A stretch of 64,000 bases of DNA from Methylotuvimicrobium alcaliphilum 20Z. Lineage in GTDB: Bacteria; Pseudomonadota; Gammaproteobacteria; Methylococcales; Methylomonadaceae. Under the pieces are notes generated by a model. It did not search any database, was not told where the DNA came from, and was given only the letters and a program-made list of their open reading frames with translations. Positions within the stretch are counted from its first letter, which is position 1. Each line of letters starts with the position of its first letter. This document shows positions 8,648-18,074 of the stretch, piece after piece. The position numbers and the translations under genes were made by a program. The stretch is from assembly GCF_000968535.2 (NCBI RefSeq), contig NC_016112.1, positions 4,402,001 through 4,466,000 on the forward strand, in the 5' to 3' direction.

Positions 8648-9862
8648 TCAATTAACCGCTAGAGCCGATTCGGGTTCGGCCGGTTTTTTAGGGCTGGTCA
8701 ATGCTTTCATGAACTCGACCAAATCGTCGATTTGCGCACCGGTTAAGTTGAGCGGACGTATGCCGCCGCTCAAGAAATCGTTGACGCGCGCGCCGGCATC
8801 CGAGACGCCGCCGTTGTTGTAATGCACCATGACTTCGCGCAAGGTTTTCACGCTGCCGTCATGCATGTAGGGCGCGGTTAATTCGACATTGCGTAGCGTC
8901 GGCGTCTTGAATGCGCCGATCTTGTTCAATTCGTCGGTGACCGCGAAGCGGCCGAGTTCCGACGATTTCGGATCGGTCAGTACCATGATATCGACGTCTT
9001 TACCCTGATATTTCGCCTCGAGGAAGGCTTGCGACAAGGCCGGAATGTCTTGCTCGATAAGATCGATGCCGATACCGATATTGTGAAAGCGGCTGTCGGT
9101 GAAGGTCGCATTATCTTGCTCGATCACATGGCAAGAGACGCACCGGCCTTGTCCGATGAATAAGTTGAAGCCGCGAATTTGCGCATCGGTCATCGCATCG
9201 GTTTCGCCTTTGAAATAGAAACGGTCGAACGGCGAGTTGCCGGTGACAAGAGTACGCTCGAAACTGGCGATCGCTTGTACGACATGATCGATCGTCAGCG
9301 CATCGCCTGCAACTTCGAAGACGTCTTGAAAAGACTGTTGATAATCCGGATCGCTACGGACGATATCGAGAATCGGGTCGTGATTGGGCAGGCCGTGTTC
9401 GACCGGGTTGATGAACGGCTGTTTCGCTTGATTTTCGAGATCGGGTTCGCGCCCGTCCCAAAATTGGGAATGATAAAAGGCCGCGTTCAGCACCGTCGGC
9501 GCATTGCGTGTGCCGGTTTTGCCGCTGTGGCCGACTGAGACGGGTAGATTGTCGGTAAAGGTTTTGTTTTCGTCATGGCAATTCCCGCAACTGACCGTGC
9601 CGTCGATCGAAAAGCGTTTGTCGTGAAAAAGTTTGTCGCCGAGCGCGATCTTGCCCGGTGTTTGCGGATTGTTTTCGGGGATGGGAACCGGCGGTAAACC
9701 TAGTAGTTTGTCTTCTTCGGAATAGCGGATTGTAGGAGCGGTCTGAGTCTGCGGAGGGGGAGAAGTAGAAGGCTCGAGCGGGTCGGTTTTCGGTGTCTCG
9801 GTCGATTGCTCGCAACCGAACAAAACGGCAATGCCGAGCGTCAATACGAGTGAGTTGCGCAT
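8648..9862 (-). CDS. Di-haem cytochrome c peroxidase / MauG-like lipoprotein
   Basis: 404 aa from ATG 9862, which has GGAGG 7 bp upstream; a longer frame to 9898 is less likely. The signal peptide ends in lipobox LFGC, so it should be membrane-anchored in the periplasm. Two haem motifs, CGNCH in the N-terminal domain and CVSCH in the second, plus conserved blocks GTRNAPTVLNAAF, FWDGREPDLE and KTPTLRNVELTAPYMHDG, place it in the bacterial CCP/MauG superfamily. The family reduces H2O2 or makes high-valent iron for protein modification. First gene of a cluster with a Tat phosphoesterase and a monohaem cytochrome, which could be its redox partner. Sequence alone does not separate peroxidase from MauG-type activity. 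Confidence 0.88.
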   Translation of the reverse strand: MRNSLVLTLGIAVLFGCEQSTETPKTDPLEPSTSPPPQTQTAPTIRYSEEDKLLGLPPVPIPENNPQTPGKIALGDKLFHDKRFSIDGTVSCGNCHDENKTFTDNLPVSVGHSGKTGTRNAPTVLNAAFYHSQFWDGREPDLENQAKQPFINPVEHGLPNHDPILDIVRSDPDYQQSFQDVFEVAGDALTIDHVVQAIASFERTLVTGNSPFDRFYFKGETDAMTDAQIRGFNLFIGQGRCVSCHVIEQDNATFTDSRFHNIGIGIDLIEQDIPALSQAFLEAKYQGKDVDIMVLTDPKSSELGRFAVTDELNKIGAFKTPTLRNVELTAPYMHDGSVKTLREVMVHYNNGGVSDAGARVNDFLSGGIRPLNLTGAQIDDLVEFMKALTSPKKPAEPESALAVN

Positions 9863-9951
9863 TTCAAGCCTCCAGCGGACAGAAGAACTGATTGGCATTG
9901 TAGTTTTTAAAAAGCCTTATCACAAGGCAATTCATGTTATGGACGATAGGT

Positions 9952-12249
9952 TTAGTCGAACATCGGAAATAAATCGATCAATCCATCGGCGGGAAGCGGT
10001 TTGGAATATAAAAAGCCTTGTCCGAAACGGCAGCCCGCTTGCATCAAGTAGGTGGCTTGTTCGTTATTTTCAATGCCTTCGGCAATGATATCCAAACGCA
10101 TGTGACGGGCAATCGAAATGATGGAGTGGACAATCACTTTATCGTCAGGGTCGTTCAATATGTCACGGACAAAGGAGCGGTCGATCTTGATCGAATTAAT
10201 CGGAAATTTTTTAAGATACGTTAACGAGGAATAACCCGTGCCGAAATCGTCCAACGATACGGTTATGCCCATTTGCATCAATTGTTGCAAAATGCGTATC
10301 ACGGCGGACATATGTTGCATCATGACGGTTTCGGTGATTTCGATTTCTAAAAACCTCGCGTCAAGTCCGGTGCTATCCAGGCACTGCCTGATCGAATGGA
10401 CCAAATCATTTTGCAGAAATTGTCGTGCCGATAGATTGACGCAGATTTTTTTTAATTGCGGTTGATCTTGATCGCGCCAAATCTTGAATTGCTTACAAGC
10501 GGACTTTAAAACCCATTCGCCGATTGCAACGATCATACCGGTTTCTTCGGCAATCGGAATGAAGTCATCGGGTGAAATCAGTCCTTTTCTCGGGTGATTC
10601 CAGCGTAACAACGCTTCGAAACCGATAATTTGATTCGGTGTTGTTTGTAAATCGATCAAGGGTTGGTAGTATACGATAAACTCATGATTGGGCAGGGCAT
10701 GATGCAGATCGTTTTCAAGCGTGCTGCGGGTGAGCGCCTCGGAGCGCATATTATCGGAGAAATATTGGTAATTATTGCGTCCCGAAGCTTTTGCGTGATA
10801 CATCGCGGCATCCGCGTTTTTGATCAATTCATCGACCGAAGAGCCATCCTTCGGAAATAGCGTGAATCCGATACTCGTCGATGTGATGAACTGGTTGCCG
10901 GATAAATCGAAAGGTTGCGATAACACATCGAGTATTTTTTTGGCGATCTCGGCGCTATGTAGTGCCGCACTCTGCTCGTCGACGAAATCGGTCAATAAAA
11001 TAACGAATTCGTCGCCACCGAAACGCGCGACCGTATCGCTTTCTCGCACGCAGCTTTTGAGGCGTTTAGCCACATTTTGCAGCAATAAGTCGCCGGCAAA
11101 ATGACCGAGGGTATCGTTGAGTATTTTGAAGCGATCCAGATCGAGAAAAAACACCGAAAGCCATAGTTTATGGCGTACGGCTTGAACGATGCCTTGCTTG
11201 AGCCGGTCGTTCAATAAAGCGCGATTAGGCAGTTCGGTCAAGGGATCGAAATAAGCCAATTGTTCGATTTGTTTCTCATTGAGTTTGCGTAGCGTGATGT
11301 CGGAAAATATGCCGATATAATGACTGACGCGACCGAATTTATCGTTGATGCGGCAAATACTGAGCCATTCGGCGTATAAATCTCCATTTTTTCTACGGTT
11401 CCAGATTTCGCCTTGCCAACAGCCTTCTTTGTTGATTTTTTGCCACATATCGCGGTAGAACTCAGGGCTTTGTCGTCCGGAGGAGAGAATTTTCGGCGTT
11501 CGGCCGATGACTTCGGCCGGTTTATAGCCCGTTACCGCGGTAAAAGCGAAGTTTATTTTGAGAATGGTCGTATCGGGCGCGGTAATCATGATGCTTTCCT
11601 GGCTATGCTCGAACACTTTCGCGGCAAGTTTTAGTTGCTCTTCCATTTTTTTGCGTTCGCCGATAGTAATGATATTGACCAGTAAACAATCATGATTGAA
11701 ATCGACACTCGCGCCGGTTTGCTTTTTTATCAAGCGTCCGCTGAGTTCAATGTAAATAGGTTTTTTGTGTCTATCGAGCAATCGCAATTCGATATGCTTT
11801 CCGTCCGGTTTTTTATAAAAAGCGTTGTAACGTGCGTTAAAAATACTCAAGTCGTCGACATGAATAAAAGCGGTTAGAAACTTATCGCGTAATTCGCTAT
11901 GGCTTTTACCGAGCATTTCTTGCACGGTTTGATTCGATTGCAAAATGCGTCCTTTTTCATCCAGTCTTAAAAAACCTACCGGCGCTAGGTCGAAAAGTGT
12001 AATGAAGTCGTTTCTTGAAGCAATGAGTTGTTGCTGCGCTTCTACGAGCTGTTCGTTTTGCATGCGCAGTTCGATTTGATGCACATTCAGCTCGTGAAAC
12101 AGCGTCTGCAAATCAAGCGGCAAATCCGCATCGAGATGGTTCGGCTCGAAATTGATTAAGGCTTCCGCTTCATGTCTTAAATCGTCGATATCCGCTGGAT
12201 TTTTCTTCATCTTGCGTGCCGGTTTAGTGTCGTTGTTCGCTGAATGCAA
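9952..12249 (-). CDS. PAS-PAS-GGDEF-EAL cyclic-di-GMP protein
   Basis: 765 aa. An N-terminal helical segment (45-80) precedes two PAS domains (about 80-200 and 205-325, the second ending GIFSDITLRK). The GGDEF domain has an intact GGDEF at 411-415 and an I-site RESD at 402-405. The EAL domain has EALLRW at about 544 and DDFGTGYSS, so both cyclase and phosphodiesterase activities look possible. There is no membrane segment, so it is a cytoplasmic sensor. Its start overlaps the 3' end of the CheB-CheR-PAS gene by 26 bp (ATG 12249) unless ATG 12210 (MKKNPAD) is used; neither has a strong Shine-Dalgarno. The overlap implies co-translation, hence a shared pathway. Confidence 0.9.
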   Translation of the reverse strand: MHSANNDTKPARKMKKNPADIDDLRHEAEALINFEPNHLDADLPLDLQTLFHELNVHQIELRMQNEQLVEAQQQLIASRNDFITLFDLAPVGFLRLDEKGRILQSNQTVQEMLGKSHSELRDKFLTAFIHVDDLSIFNARYNAFYKKPDGKHIELRLLDRHKKPIYIELSGRLIKKQTGASVDFNHDCLLVNIITIGERKKMEEQLKLAAKVFEHSQESIMITAPDTTILKINFAFTAVTGYKPAEVIGRTPKILSSGRQSPEFYRDMWQKINKEGCWQGEIWNRRKNGDLYAEWLSICRINDKFGRVSHYIGIFSDITLRKLNEKQIEQLAYFDPLTELPNRALLNDRLKQGIVQAVRHKLWLSVFFLDLDRFKILNDTLGHFAGDLLLQNVAKRLKSCVRESDTVARFGGDEFVILLTDFVDEQSAALHSAEIAKKILDVLSQPFDLSGNQFITSTSIGFTLFPKDGSSVDELIKNADAAMYHAKASGRNNYQYFSDNMRSEALTRSTLENDLHHALPNHEFIVYYQPLIDLQTTPNQIIGFEALLRWNHPRKGLISPDDFIPIAEETGMIVAIGEWVLKSACKQFKIWRDQDQPQLKKICVNLSARQFLQNDLVHSIRQCLDSTGLDARFLEIEITETVMMQHMSAVIRILQQLMQMGITVSLDDFGTGYSSLTYLKKFPINSIKIDRSFVRDILNDPDDKVIVHSIISIARHMRLDIIAEGIENNEQATYLMQAGCRFGQGFLYSKPLPADGLIDLFPMFD

Positions 12250-15200
12250 TCAAAAGCGCTTCTCCGACGTGATCTCCGAGAACCGATGCGTTTATTTTGA
12301 CGGCTAATTCTTGATTGTCCTTGGTGAGTCTTTGGATCGATAGCGTTTGCGGGACCGAACATCCCCGCGTCAATCCGGCGATAAAGCGCAGTACTTGTGT
12401 TCTACCGGATTCGGGCGTTAGGTCTGCGATATTGCGGCCTATGGCTTCTTGCTTGAGCCAACCGTATAAAATCTCGGCGCCTTTATTCCAAGCGGTTATT
12501 TTTCCTTGCGGGTCCAGTAAAAGCAATGCTTCCTCGGTATCCATCACGAGCGAAGCAAGGCGCTGAAGGCAACTGACGCAATCGTTTTTGACCGCCGTCA
12601 TATGTGCGCTGATATCGCGTTCGGTCAAGGCGATCAATTCGTTGCCTTGGCTTTCGGAATAAAGTAGCGAAGCCGTGACGGAAACATCGATCAATTTACC
12701 GCTTTTGGTGATACGCCGAGTTTCAAATTGCGATACGGCTTCGCCTAGATGATTTTTTTGCTGCAGCTTAGCAGCGATCGAGATGTCGGCAGACGGCATA
12801 AGCGATTGAAATTTCATGCCCAGCGCTTCCCGTTCAGTCCATCCGTAGAGTTTTTCGGCGCCGCGGTTCCAGGTGACGATGTTGCCGTCCAAGTCTTGCA
12901 ACGTGATCGCGTCGTCAGAATAAAGCGCGAAATTGGCTAAGCGTTCGCGTTCCATTTTTTCGCGTATCTTAAGCTCGGTTTCGGTGCGTTTTAGCCGGTC
13001 GATATCGATGAAAGTCAGAATGATGCCGGCATAGGCATTGTCGGATATGGCGTAGGGTAAAACACGCAATAGATACCAATCGCCATTGGCGGTTTGCAGT
13101 TCCTGTTCGAACGGCGTTTGATTTTCGGACACCTCGTTGACGATTGCATCCAGATTGATATCGAGAATCGAATGCGACAAATGAAAAAAGGGCCGGCCGA
13201 GATCGTTGTCTCGGATATGGAATATCGACTCGAGTTGATGAGTAAAGCGCCTGACTTCGAGATTTTCGTCGAGAAATAGTGTCGCGATATTGGTGCTATT
13301 GAACAAATTATCCAAGTCGTTATTAAGCAGCGTTAATTCGGTGATCTTGCCTTGATACTCGGCGTTGACGGTATACAATTCTTCATTGACCGATTGCAGC
13401 TCTTCGTTGGTGCTTTGCAGTTCTTCGTTGCTGGCTAGCAGTTCTTCATTGGTTGCTTGCAGCTCTTCGTTGGATGTTTCCAATTCCTCTACCGTCGTTT
13501 GCAGGTTTTCTCGCGTGAATTGTAATTCCTGCTCCAGGTCATTGATGCGTTGTCGTGCATCCATGTCGACGTCGTAGGATAAAGGTTCGGTCGAGTTCGG
13601 CTTATTGGGCTCGGTCGTTTCGCTGATCATGACCGCGAGCAATTTTTCCTGGCTTTTCTTGCCGGGCAGGTTTTTGATGGTTAGCGTGACCGTTCTTAAT
13701 TGATCATGGTCGTGAATGCGTATATTGGATAAGACGATTTCATTCGTGCCTTTTAACGCTTTATTAATGCCGGTTGCAATGGGTATTGCCAGATCCTTTA
13801 TGACGATTTTCGTGACGTCGCTGCTGATTTTACCGCTGGGATAGGATAAATAGTCTCTGGCTTCACCGAAGGTATGCGAGATTTCCATGTTTTCGTTAAC
13901 CAACATTGTAAACGGCAAAATATCCCCTGCAATGCCGTTGACGAAACGCTCTAACGTCCGGTCTTCGGAAAAACGGTTGATGGCCGGGCGGTTGACAGTC
14001 GTTGTGAAGGAAGGTTGAAAGCTAGAACCGGTAATTGGGCGCTGTTCCAAAGGTGTCAGCTCGGTCGCTTTGTATTTACCTTTGGAGCGGTATAGTTTGG
14101 TTTTAGGACTGACAAAGTCGAAATAATCGACCATATCGCCGATAGTTTCGCTGGTGCCGAGCAGTAGCAAACCGTCCTTGGTCAGCGAAAAATTGAATAA
14201 TTCTAAGATTTTTTTCTGTAAAACCGGCTGCAGATAAATCAGCACGTTTCTACAACTGATCATATGAATATTGGTGAATGGCGGGTCCTTGATCAGGTTA
14301 TGCTGGGCGAAAACCACCATTTCTCTAATTTTTTGCGTGACTTGAAAATTATCTTCCTTGCGTGAAAAATATTTGCTCAATAGTTCCGGCGGCACATCGG
14401 CGGCAATACTTTCAGGGTACAAACCGGCGCTCGCTTTCTCGATAGCGTTTTGATCGATATCGGTCGCGAATATTTTGATGCGGAAGTAATGTCCGGATTG
14501 CTCACGAGATTCGGCGAGTAACATCGCCAGCGAATAAGCCTCTTCGCCAGTCGAGCATGCGGTTACCCACAAACGTAGGTCATCTCCTTGCAGTTTTCCG
14601 ATCGATTCAGGTAGCCATTTTTCATTGAACTCTTGAAAAACGAATTCGTCCCGGAAAAAACATGTCACACCGATCAAAAGCTCTTGATAGAGGGTATTGA
14701 TTTCTTGCTGGTTCGTTTCCATGAACCGGACATATTCGGTCAAATCGGCAAGTTGATTGATGCTGACCCGTCTCTCGATGCGGCGCATTACAGTACTAGG
14801 TTTGTAATAGGTAAAATCGATTTTGCATTTTTCGCGAAGCAGCGCGAAGATGCGGGTAATGCTGGTGCCGCCTTGTGGGATGATGTCCGTTTCCAGGCTG
14901 CCGGAATAAGGATGTTTAATGAAGGATAATAACTGCGGAGGCATTTCGTCCGGCGCAAGAATAAAATCGGCAAGTCCGGTCGCGGTTGCGTTGTTCGGCA
15001 TGCCGGTGAATTTGGCGGATTCTTCGTCTTGAACCATCACCATGCCGCCGTGCTCCTTGATCGCCCGAATGCCGCGAGTGCCATCGCTGCCTGTTCCGGA
15101 CAAAATAATCGCAATCCCGCGATTTCCTGCATCCTCGGCTAGAGATCGCAAGAAGATATCGACTGGCAGGTTAAGTCCTTCGGTTCGAACTTGTTCCTTG

Positions 15201-15499
15201 AGCAACAGTTTGCCGTGAAAAATGGTTAGGTTTTGTCGAGGGGGTATCAGGTAAATGTGGTTCTGATTGACTGCCATGCCATCCTCGATCCGATGTACGG
15301 GCATTTCGGTATGCTTGGACAGTAATTCAGCCATCAGGCTTTTATAATCGGGCGAAAGATGTTGAACGACGACAAATGCGAGTCCGGAATTGATCGGCAT
15401 TTTCTTGAAGAATGACTCGATAGCCTCAAGGCCGCCGGCCGAGGCGCCGATGCCGACGATATAAGGCGCCGTAAGTTCGGATGAGGTGCCGTTTTCCAT
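12224..15499 (-). CDS. CheB-CheR-PAS chemotaxis fusion protein
   Basis: 1091 aa. The N-terminal CheB methylesterase domain (10-190) has its catalytic residues: Ser20 in GASAGG, His47 in VVQHLSPD and Asp139 in GTGSDG. There is no receiver domain. A CheR methyltransferase domain follows (about 215-480: [15 protein letters not shown] for SAM binding, [11 protein letters not shown]). A coiled coil of repeated NEELQ(S/A)TNEEL heptads (about 655-735) leads to three PAS domains (about 745-860, 865-980, 985-1090). This architecture is known in proteobacteria and normally acts outside the flagellar chemotaxis operon. It overlaps the downstream GGDEF-EAL gene, suggesting a methylation or PAS-sensing arm coupled to c-di-GMP turnover. 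Confidence 0.92.
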   Translation of the reverse strand: MENGTSSELTAPYIVGIGASAGGLEAIESFFKKMPINSGLAFVVVQHLSPDYKSLMAELLSKHTEMPVHRIEDGMAVNQNHIYLIPPRQNLTIFHGKLLLKEQVRTEGLNLPVDIFLRSLAEDAGNRGIAIILSGTGSDGTRGIRAIKEHGGMVMVQDEESAKFTGMPNNATATGLADFILAPDEMPPQLLSFIKHPYSGSLETDIIPQGGTSITRIFALLREKCKIDFTYYKPSTVMRRIERRVSINQLADLTEYVRFMETNQQEINTLYQELLIGVTCFFRDEFVFQEFNEKWLPESIGKLQGDDLRLWVTACSTGEEAYSLAMLLAESREQSGHYFRIKIFATDIDQNAIEKASAGLYPESIAADVPPELLSKYFSRKEDNFQVTQKIREMVVFAQHNLIKDPPFTNIHMISCRNVLIYLQPVLQKKILELFNFSLTKDGLLLLGTSETIGDMVDYFDFVSPKTKLYRSKGKYKATELTPLEQRPITGSSFQPSFTTTVNRPAINRFSEDRTLERFVNGIAGDILPFTMLVNENMEISHTFGEARDYLSYPSGKISSDVTKIVIKDLAIPIATGINKALKGTNEIVLSNIRIHDHDQLRTVTLTIKNLPGKKSQEKLLAVMISETTEPNKPNSTEPLSYDVDMDARQRINDLEQELQFTRENLQTTVEELETSNEELQATNEELLASNEELQSTNEELQSVNEELYTVNAEYQGKITELTLLNNDLDNLFNSTNIATLFLDENLEVRRFTHQLESIFHIRDNDLGRPFFHLSHSILDINLDAIVNEVSENQTPFEQELQTANGDWYLLRVLPYAISDNAYAGIILTFIDIDRLKRTETELKIREKMERERLANFALYSDDAITLQDLDGNIVTWNRGAEKLYGWTEREALGMKFQSLMPSADISIAAKLQQKNHLGEAVSQFETRRITKSGKLIDVSVTASLLYSESQGNELIALTERDISAHMTAVKNDCVSCLQRLASLVMDTEEALLLLDPQGKITAWNKGAEILYGWLKQEAIGRNIADLTPESGRTQVLRFIAGLTRGCSVPQTLSIQRLTKDNQELAVKINASVLGDHVGEALLIAFSEQRH

Positions 15500-15746
15500 T
15501 ATTGTATTATTGTTGTTAGGGTTAATCGGTCGGCTAAGACTAACATTTTAACCGTACAAATGTTGAAATAAAATCCGGATTTTTACTTGTTTAGAGCGAC
15601 CTAAAAATCATTTTTATGTCTATAGTGAGAATCTCTGGAACCTAATAAAATCGACTGAGGAACAGTTTTTTTGGTGATTATCCAACTCCAGTATTCTCAC
15701 TTTCAGTAGCTATTTAGAGCGCTTCTTCGGGTTCAAATGTTCTTTT
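15500..15746. other. Upstream region of the CheB-CheR-PAS gene
   Basis: About 250 bp, AT-rich, with no convincing gene. It should contain the promoter of the minus-strand chemotaxis fusion gene. I see no clear sigma-70 boxes or terminator. Confidence 0.4.
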
Positions 15747-16135
15747 TACTCCCTTTTGATTGAAAAACCGTCTAAGAATAAACGGCATGGGATGTGTCTA
15801 TCGAGGAGGGCCGTGAACCCATACATGGGGACTTGACGGCAGCTCAGCGCCAAGGATGGTGTGAATGCAGATTTTGCAGGAGCAAAAATCTGCCCCTGCT
15901 GCCGACTTCCTAGCTAGCCACACCCCACACACCATACCTTTATGAAGTTATACCCATCGCAGATCAAAATTCGGCACCAGGGTGTCCGTCAAAGGACGCC
16001 GTGAATACATCCCTGTAGGCTCTATGCCAGCTCCATGCTGGCAAAGCCTTTGCCGCACACCCTGGCGCCTCCTCAGGCACTGCCGAAATTTGAAGTGCGA
16101 AAGGTATAGCTATTTTTTGAGTATCAAAGGGAGTA
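15747..16135 (+). repeat. Family E repeat interrupted by a family A MITE
   Basis: The ends are inverted: TACTCCCTTTTGAT on the left and ATCAAAGGGAGTA on the right. The inside carries the shared core variant (GGCCGTGAACCCATACATGGGG) and a GCAGATTTTGC/GCAAAAATCTGC inverted repeat. A complete family A element (15951-16106) sits in it with a TA duplication. The uninterrupted relative at 23014-23309 shows the empty site (AAGTTAGCC). Confidence 0.85.
15951..16106 (+). repeat. Family A MITE, standard 156-bp copy nested in E
   Basis: Terminal sequences TACCCATCGCAGATC and GAAGTGCGAAAGGTA are imperfect inverted repeats (about 20 of 25 positions) and continue inward as CACCAGGGTGT / ACACCCTGGCG. TA flanks both sides (15949-15950 and 16107-16108). 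Comparison with the second E copy proves insertion with duplication of a TA dinucleotide. Confidence 0.9.
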
Positions 16136-16184
16136 GGATTTTGATTTTGCGGCGTTGAAATTTTGATTTGTGAAATAAATAAGG

Positions 16185-17222
16185 TCATACGGAATTGCTT
16201 TTTGCACAGGCAACGTGCTCTCCGGCAATATCCCGTTCGATAAACTTTGTAATTCCGTCTTCGCTAAAATTACCGTAAGCCAGCAGCAGTTTCACATAAG
16301 CACATTCGAGCGACAGATTCCAAAGCATTTCGGCGCCTTGTTCGAGTAATTCTCGCGTGCTTTCGTAGGCGCTATCGGAGTGTATCGACGGCGCCAGATA
16401 AACCGGAATGCCCTGCTTACGGCAACGTTCGATGAACGGCAGCAATGAGCAATCAGCGCCCCACTGCATCGAAGCGCACGCTGTGCCGGAATGATAGAGA
16501 TCGTGCAATACCGCATCGATGCCATCAAGATTAAATAGCGTGTAATTCAAACCCGGATAAGGCCTGATTAATGCGATGCGTTTCGAGAAATCCGGTTTTA
16601 AATCGAAAGCCGTGCCGGCTTTGTTTTTAAGCGTGATGAGCGGTTCGGAAAAAACGCCGTTTTCGAAACGGCAATAGCTTTTGTTTTGCACGCTGATAAA
16701 ATCGCCGCTGAGTTGCAGCGAAGAAGCCAGGCGGCTGCCTAAATGGATTTGCGTGTATTCGCCCGGGTTTCGATAAGGGACGAAAACGCCCGTTTCGCGG
16801 CGCTGACGGATGAATTCGACCGCGGCTATAAAATTGTTCAAGCCGTTGGCCTCGGGATGATCAAGGGGGCGGTCGCTCGATACCAGCAGCATCGGTTTGT
16901 TTAGCGCATGGAAATAAAGACTTAACGCGGCGGCGGTATAGGCTAAGGTATCGGTGCCGTGCGTGACGATGACGCCGTCGTAGCGTTCCGGTTGCTCTGC
17001 CTCGATGGTTTTAATCAGTGTTTCCCAGAAGGTAGGTGTAATATTTTCGCTTAAAATTTGAACCGGTCGTATCGTTGTGAAGTCGATTTGTGAATGTTCC
17101 GGATACTGTCGTTCAAATAGCTGCAGTAAACGGTAAGGCGCGTTGACGGAAGTTGCGATCGTGCCGCAGGAAGCCTCCGATCCGATCGTGCCGCCGGTAA
17201 ATACAAGCAAAACGTTTTTCAT
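16185..17222 (-). CDS. Type I L-asparaginase
   Basis: 345 aa from ATG 17222 (MKNVLLVFTGGTIGS); the open frame extends 79 codons further upstream, but that part overlaps folA on the other strand and has no homology. Both catalytic threonine motifs are visible: TGGTIGS near the N-terminus and VTHGTDTLAYTAAAL in the middle. It hydrolyses L-asparagine to aspartate and ammonia. No signal peptide, so it is cytoplasmic (type I-like). Divergent from folA with a 58-bp shared upstream region. Downstream lies the end of the family E repeat, 50 bp past the stop. Confidence 0.88.
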   Translation of the reverse strand: MKNVLLVFTGGTIGSEASCGTIATSVNAPYRLLQLFERQYPEHSQIDFTTIRPVQILSENITPTFWETLIKTIEAEQPERYDGVIVTHGTDTLAYTAAALSLYFHALNKPMLLVSSDRPLDHPEANGLNNFIAAVEFIRQRRETGVFVPYRNPGEYTQIHLGSRLASSLQLSGDFISVQNKSYCRFENGVFSEPLITLKNKAGTAFDLKPDFSKRIALIRPYPGLNYTLFNLDGIDAVLHDLYHSGTACASMQWGADCSLLPFIERCRKQGIPVYLAPSIHSDSAYESTRELLEQGAEMLWNLSLECAYVKLLLAYGNFSEDGITKFIERDIAGEHVACAKSNSV

Positions 17223-17280
17223 AGTATGATGAATTCCAAAACAAATCTTCCAAGAATAGCAAAGACCTTTTTTTAACAAA

Positions 17281-17772
17281 ATGAAAATATCTCTAATCGT
17301 CGCCATGTCTAGTAATCGCGCGATCGGTATCGATAACCGCTTGCCGTGGCATTTATCCGCGGACCTGAAAAAATTCAAATCCATCACGATGGGATCGCCG
17401 ATATTGATGGGCCGTAAAACGTACGAGTCGATCGGCAGGCCGTTGCCGGGACGGATCAATATCGTTATTACGCGTAATCCCGATTACCGTCCTTCGGGCT
17501 GCGAGGTATATAACGATATCGAAAGCGCGATGGAAAGTTGCCGTAATCATAACGAAATTTTCGTGATCGGCGGAGCGACATTTTACGAGGCCATGCTGCC
17601 GGTTGCCGATTACCTATACCTAACCGAGGTTAGGCGTGCGTTCGAAGGCGATACTTTTTTTCCGGAAATCGACAATAATCATTGGTTGGAAACGCATCGT
17701 GAGGATATTCACGACGACCCGGACGTTTCCTTCGGGTACAGTTTTGTGAAGCTGGAAAGAATAAAAAAATAG
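17281..17772 (+). CDS. folA: Dihydrofolate reductase
   Basis: 163 aa cytoplasmic enzyme that reduces dihydrofolate to tetrahydrofolate with NADPH. Family hallmarks in order: LIVAMSSNRAIGIDNRLPWHL (substrate loop, W22-equivalent), MGRKTYESIGRPLPGR (cofactor site), IFVIGGATFYEAMLP and YLTEV. Length matches chromosomal FolA. Divergent from the asparaginase gene. No Shine-Dalgarno is visible before ATG 17281 (TTTTTTTAACAAAATG), so translation may be weak or nearly leaderless. A family A element in reverse orientation begins 49 bp after the stop. Confidence 0.96.
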   Translation: MKISLIVAMSSNRAIGIDNRLPWHLSADLKKFKSITMGSPILMGRKTYESIGRPLPGRINIVITRNPDYRPSGCEVYNDIESAMESCRNHNEIFVIGGATFYEAMLPVADYLYLTEVRRAFEGDTFFPEIDNNHWLETHREDIHDDPDVSFGYSFVKLERIKK

Positions 17773-17820
17773 GCGGATTCAACCGATCATCAGTTCCCTC
17801 ATGTTCAGATTTTAATCATA

Positions 17821-17976
17821 TACCTTTCGCACTTCAAATTTCGGCAGTGCCCGAGGTGGTGCCGGGGTGTCCGACAAAGGCTTTGCCAGCATGGAGCTGG
17901 CATAGAGCCTACATGGGCGTGTTCACGGCGTCCTTTGACGGACACCCCGGTGCCAAATTTTGATCTACGATGGGTA
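17821..17976 (-). repeat. Family A MITE, reverse orientation
   Basis: Full 156-bp copy reading TACCTTTCGCACTTC to CTACGATGGGTA, with TA at 17819-17820 and 17977-17978. It lies between folA and the multicopper oxidase gene. The remaining sequence up to 18074 holds that gene's leader, including GAGGAAGGAACA just before the start. Confidence 0.9.
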
Positions 17977-18074
17977 TAACGAACACGACGGCGGCGACAA
18001 GACCATGCTGTTTAGAGAAATTGTAATCATGCATTCGTTCGGCAAAATATAATTACAAAAAAGAGGAAGGAACA

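Noticed and set aside
15964-16188. Recurring frames ending VFTASFDGHPGAEF at several A copies
   Set aside because: They are the same reading frame through the A repeat, vary at the ends, have no ribosome site and no family features.
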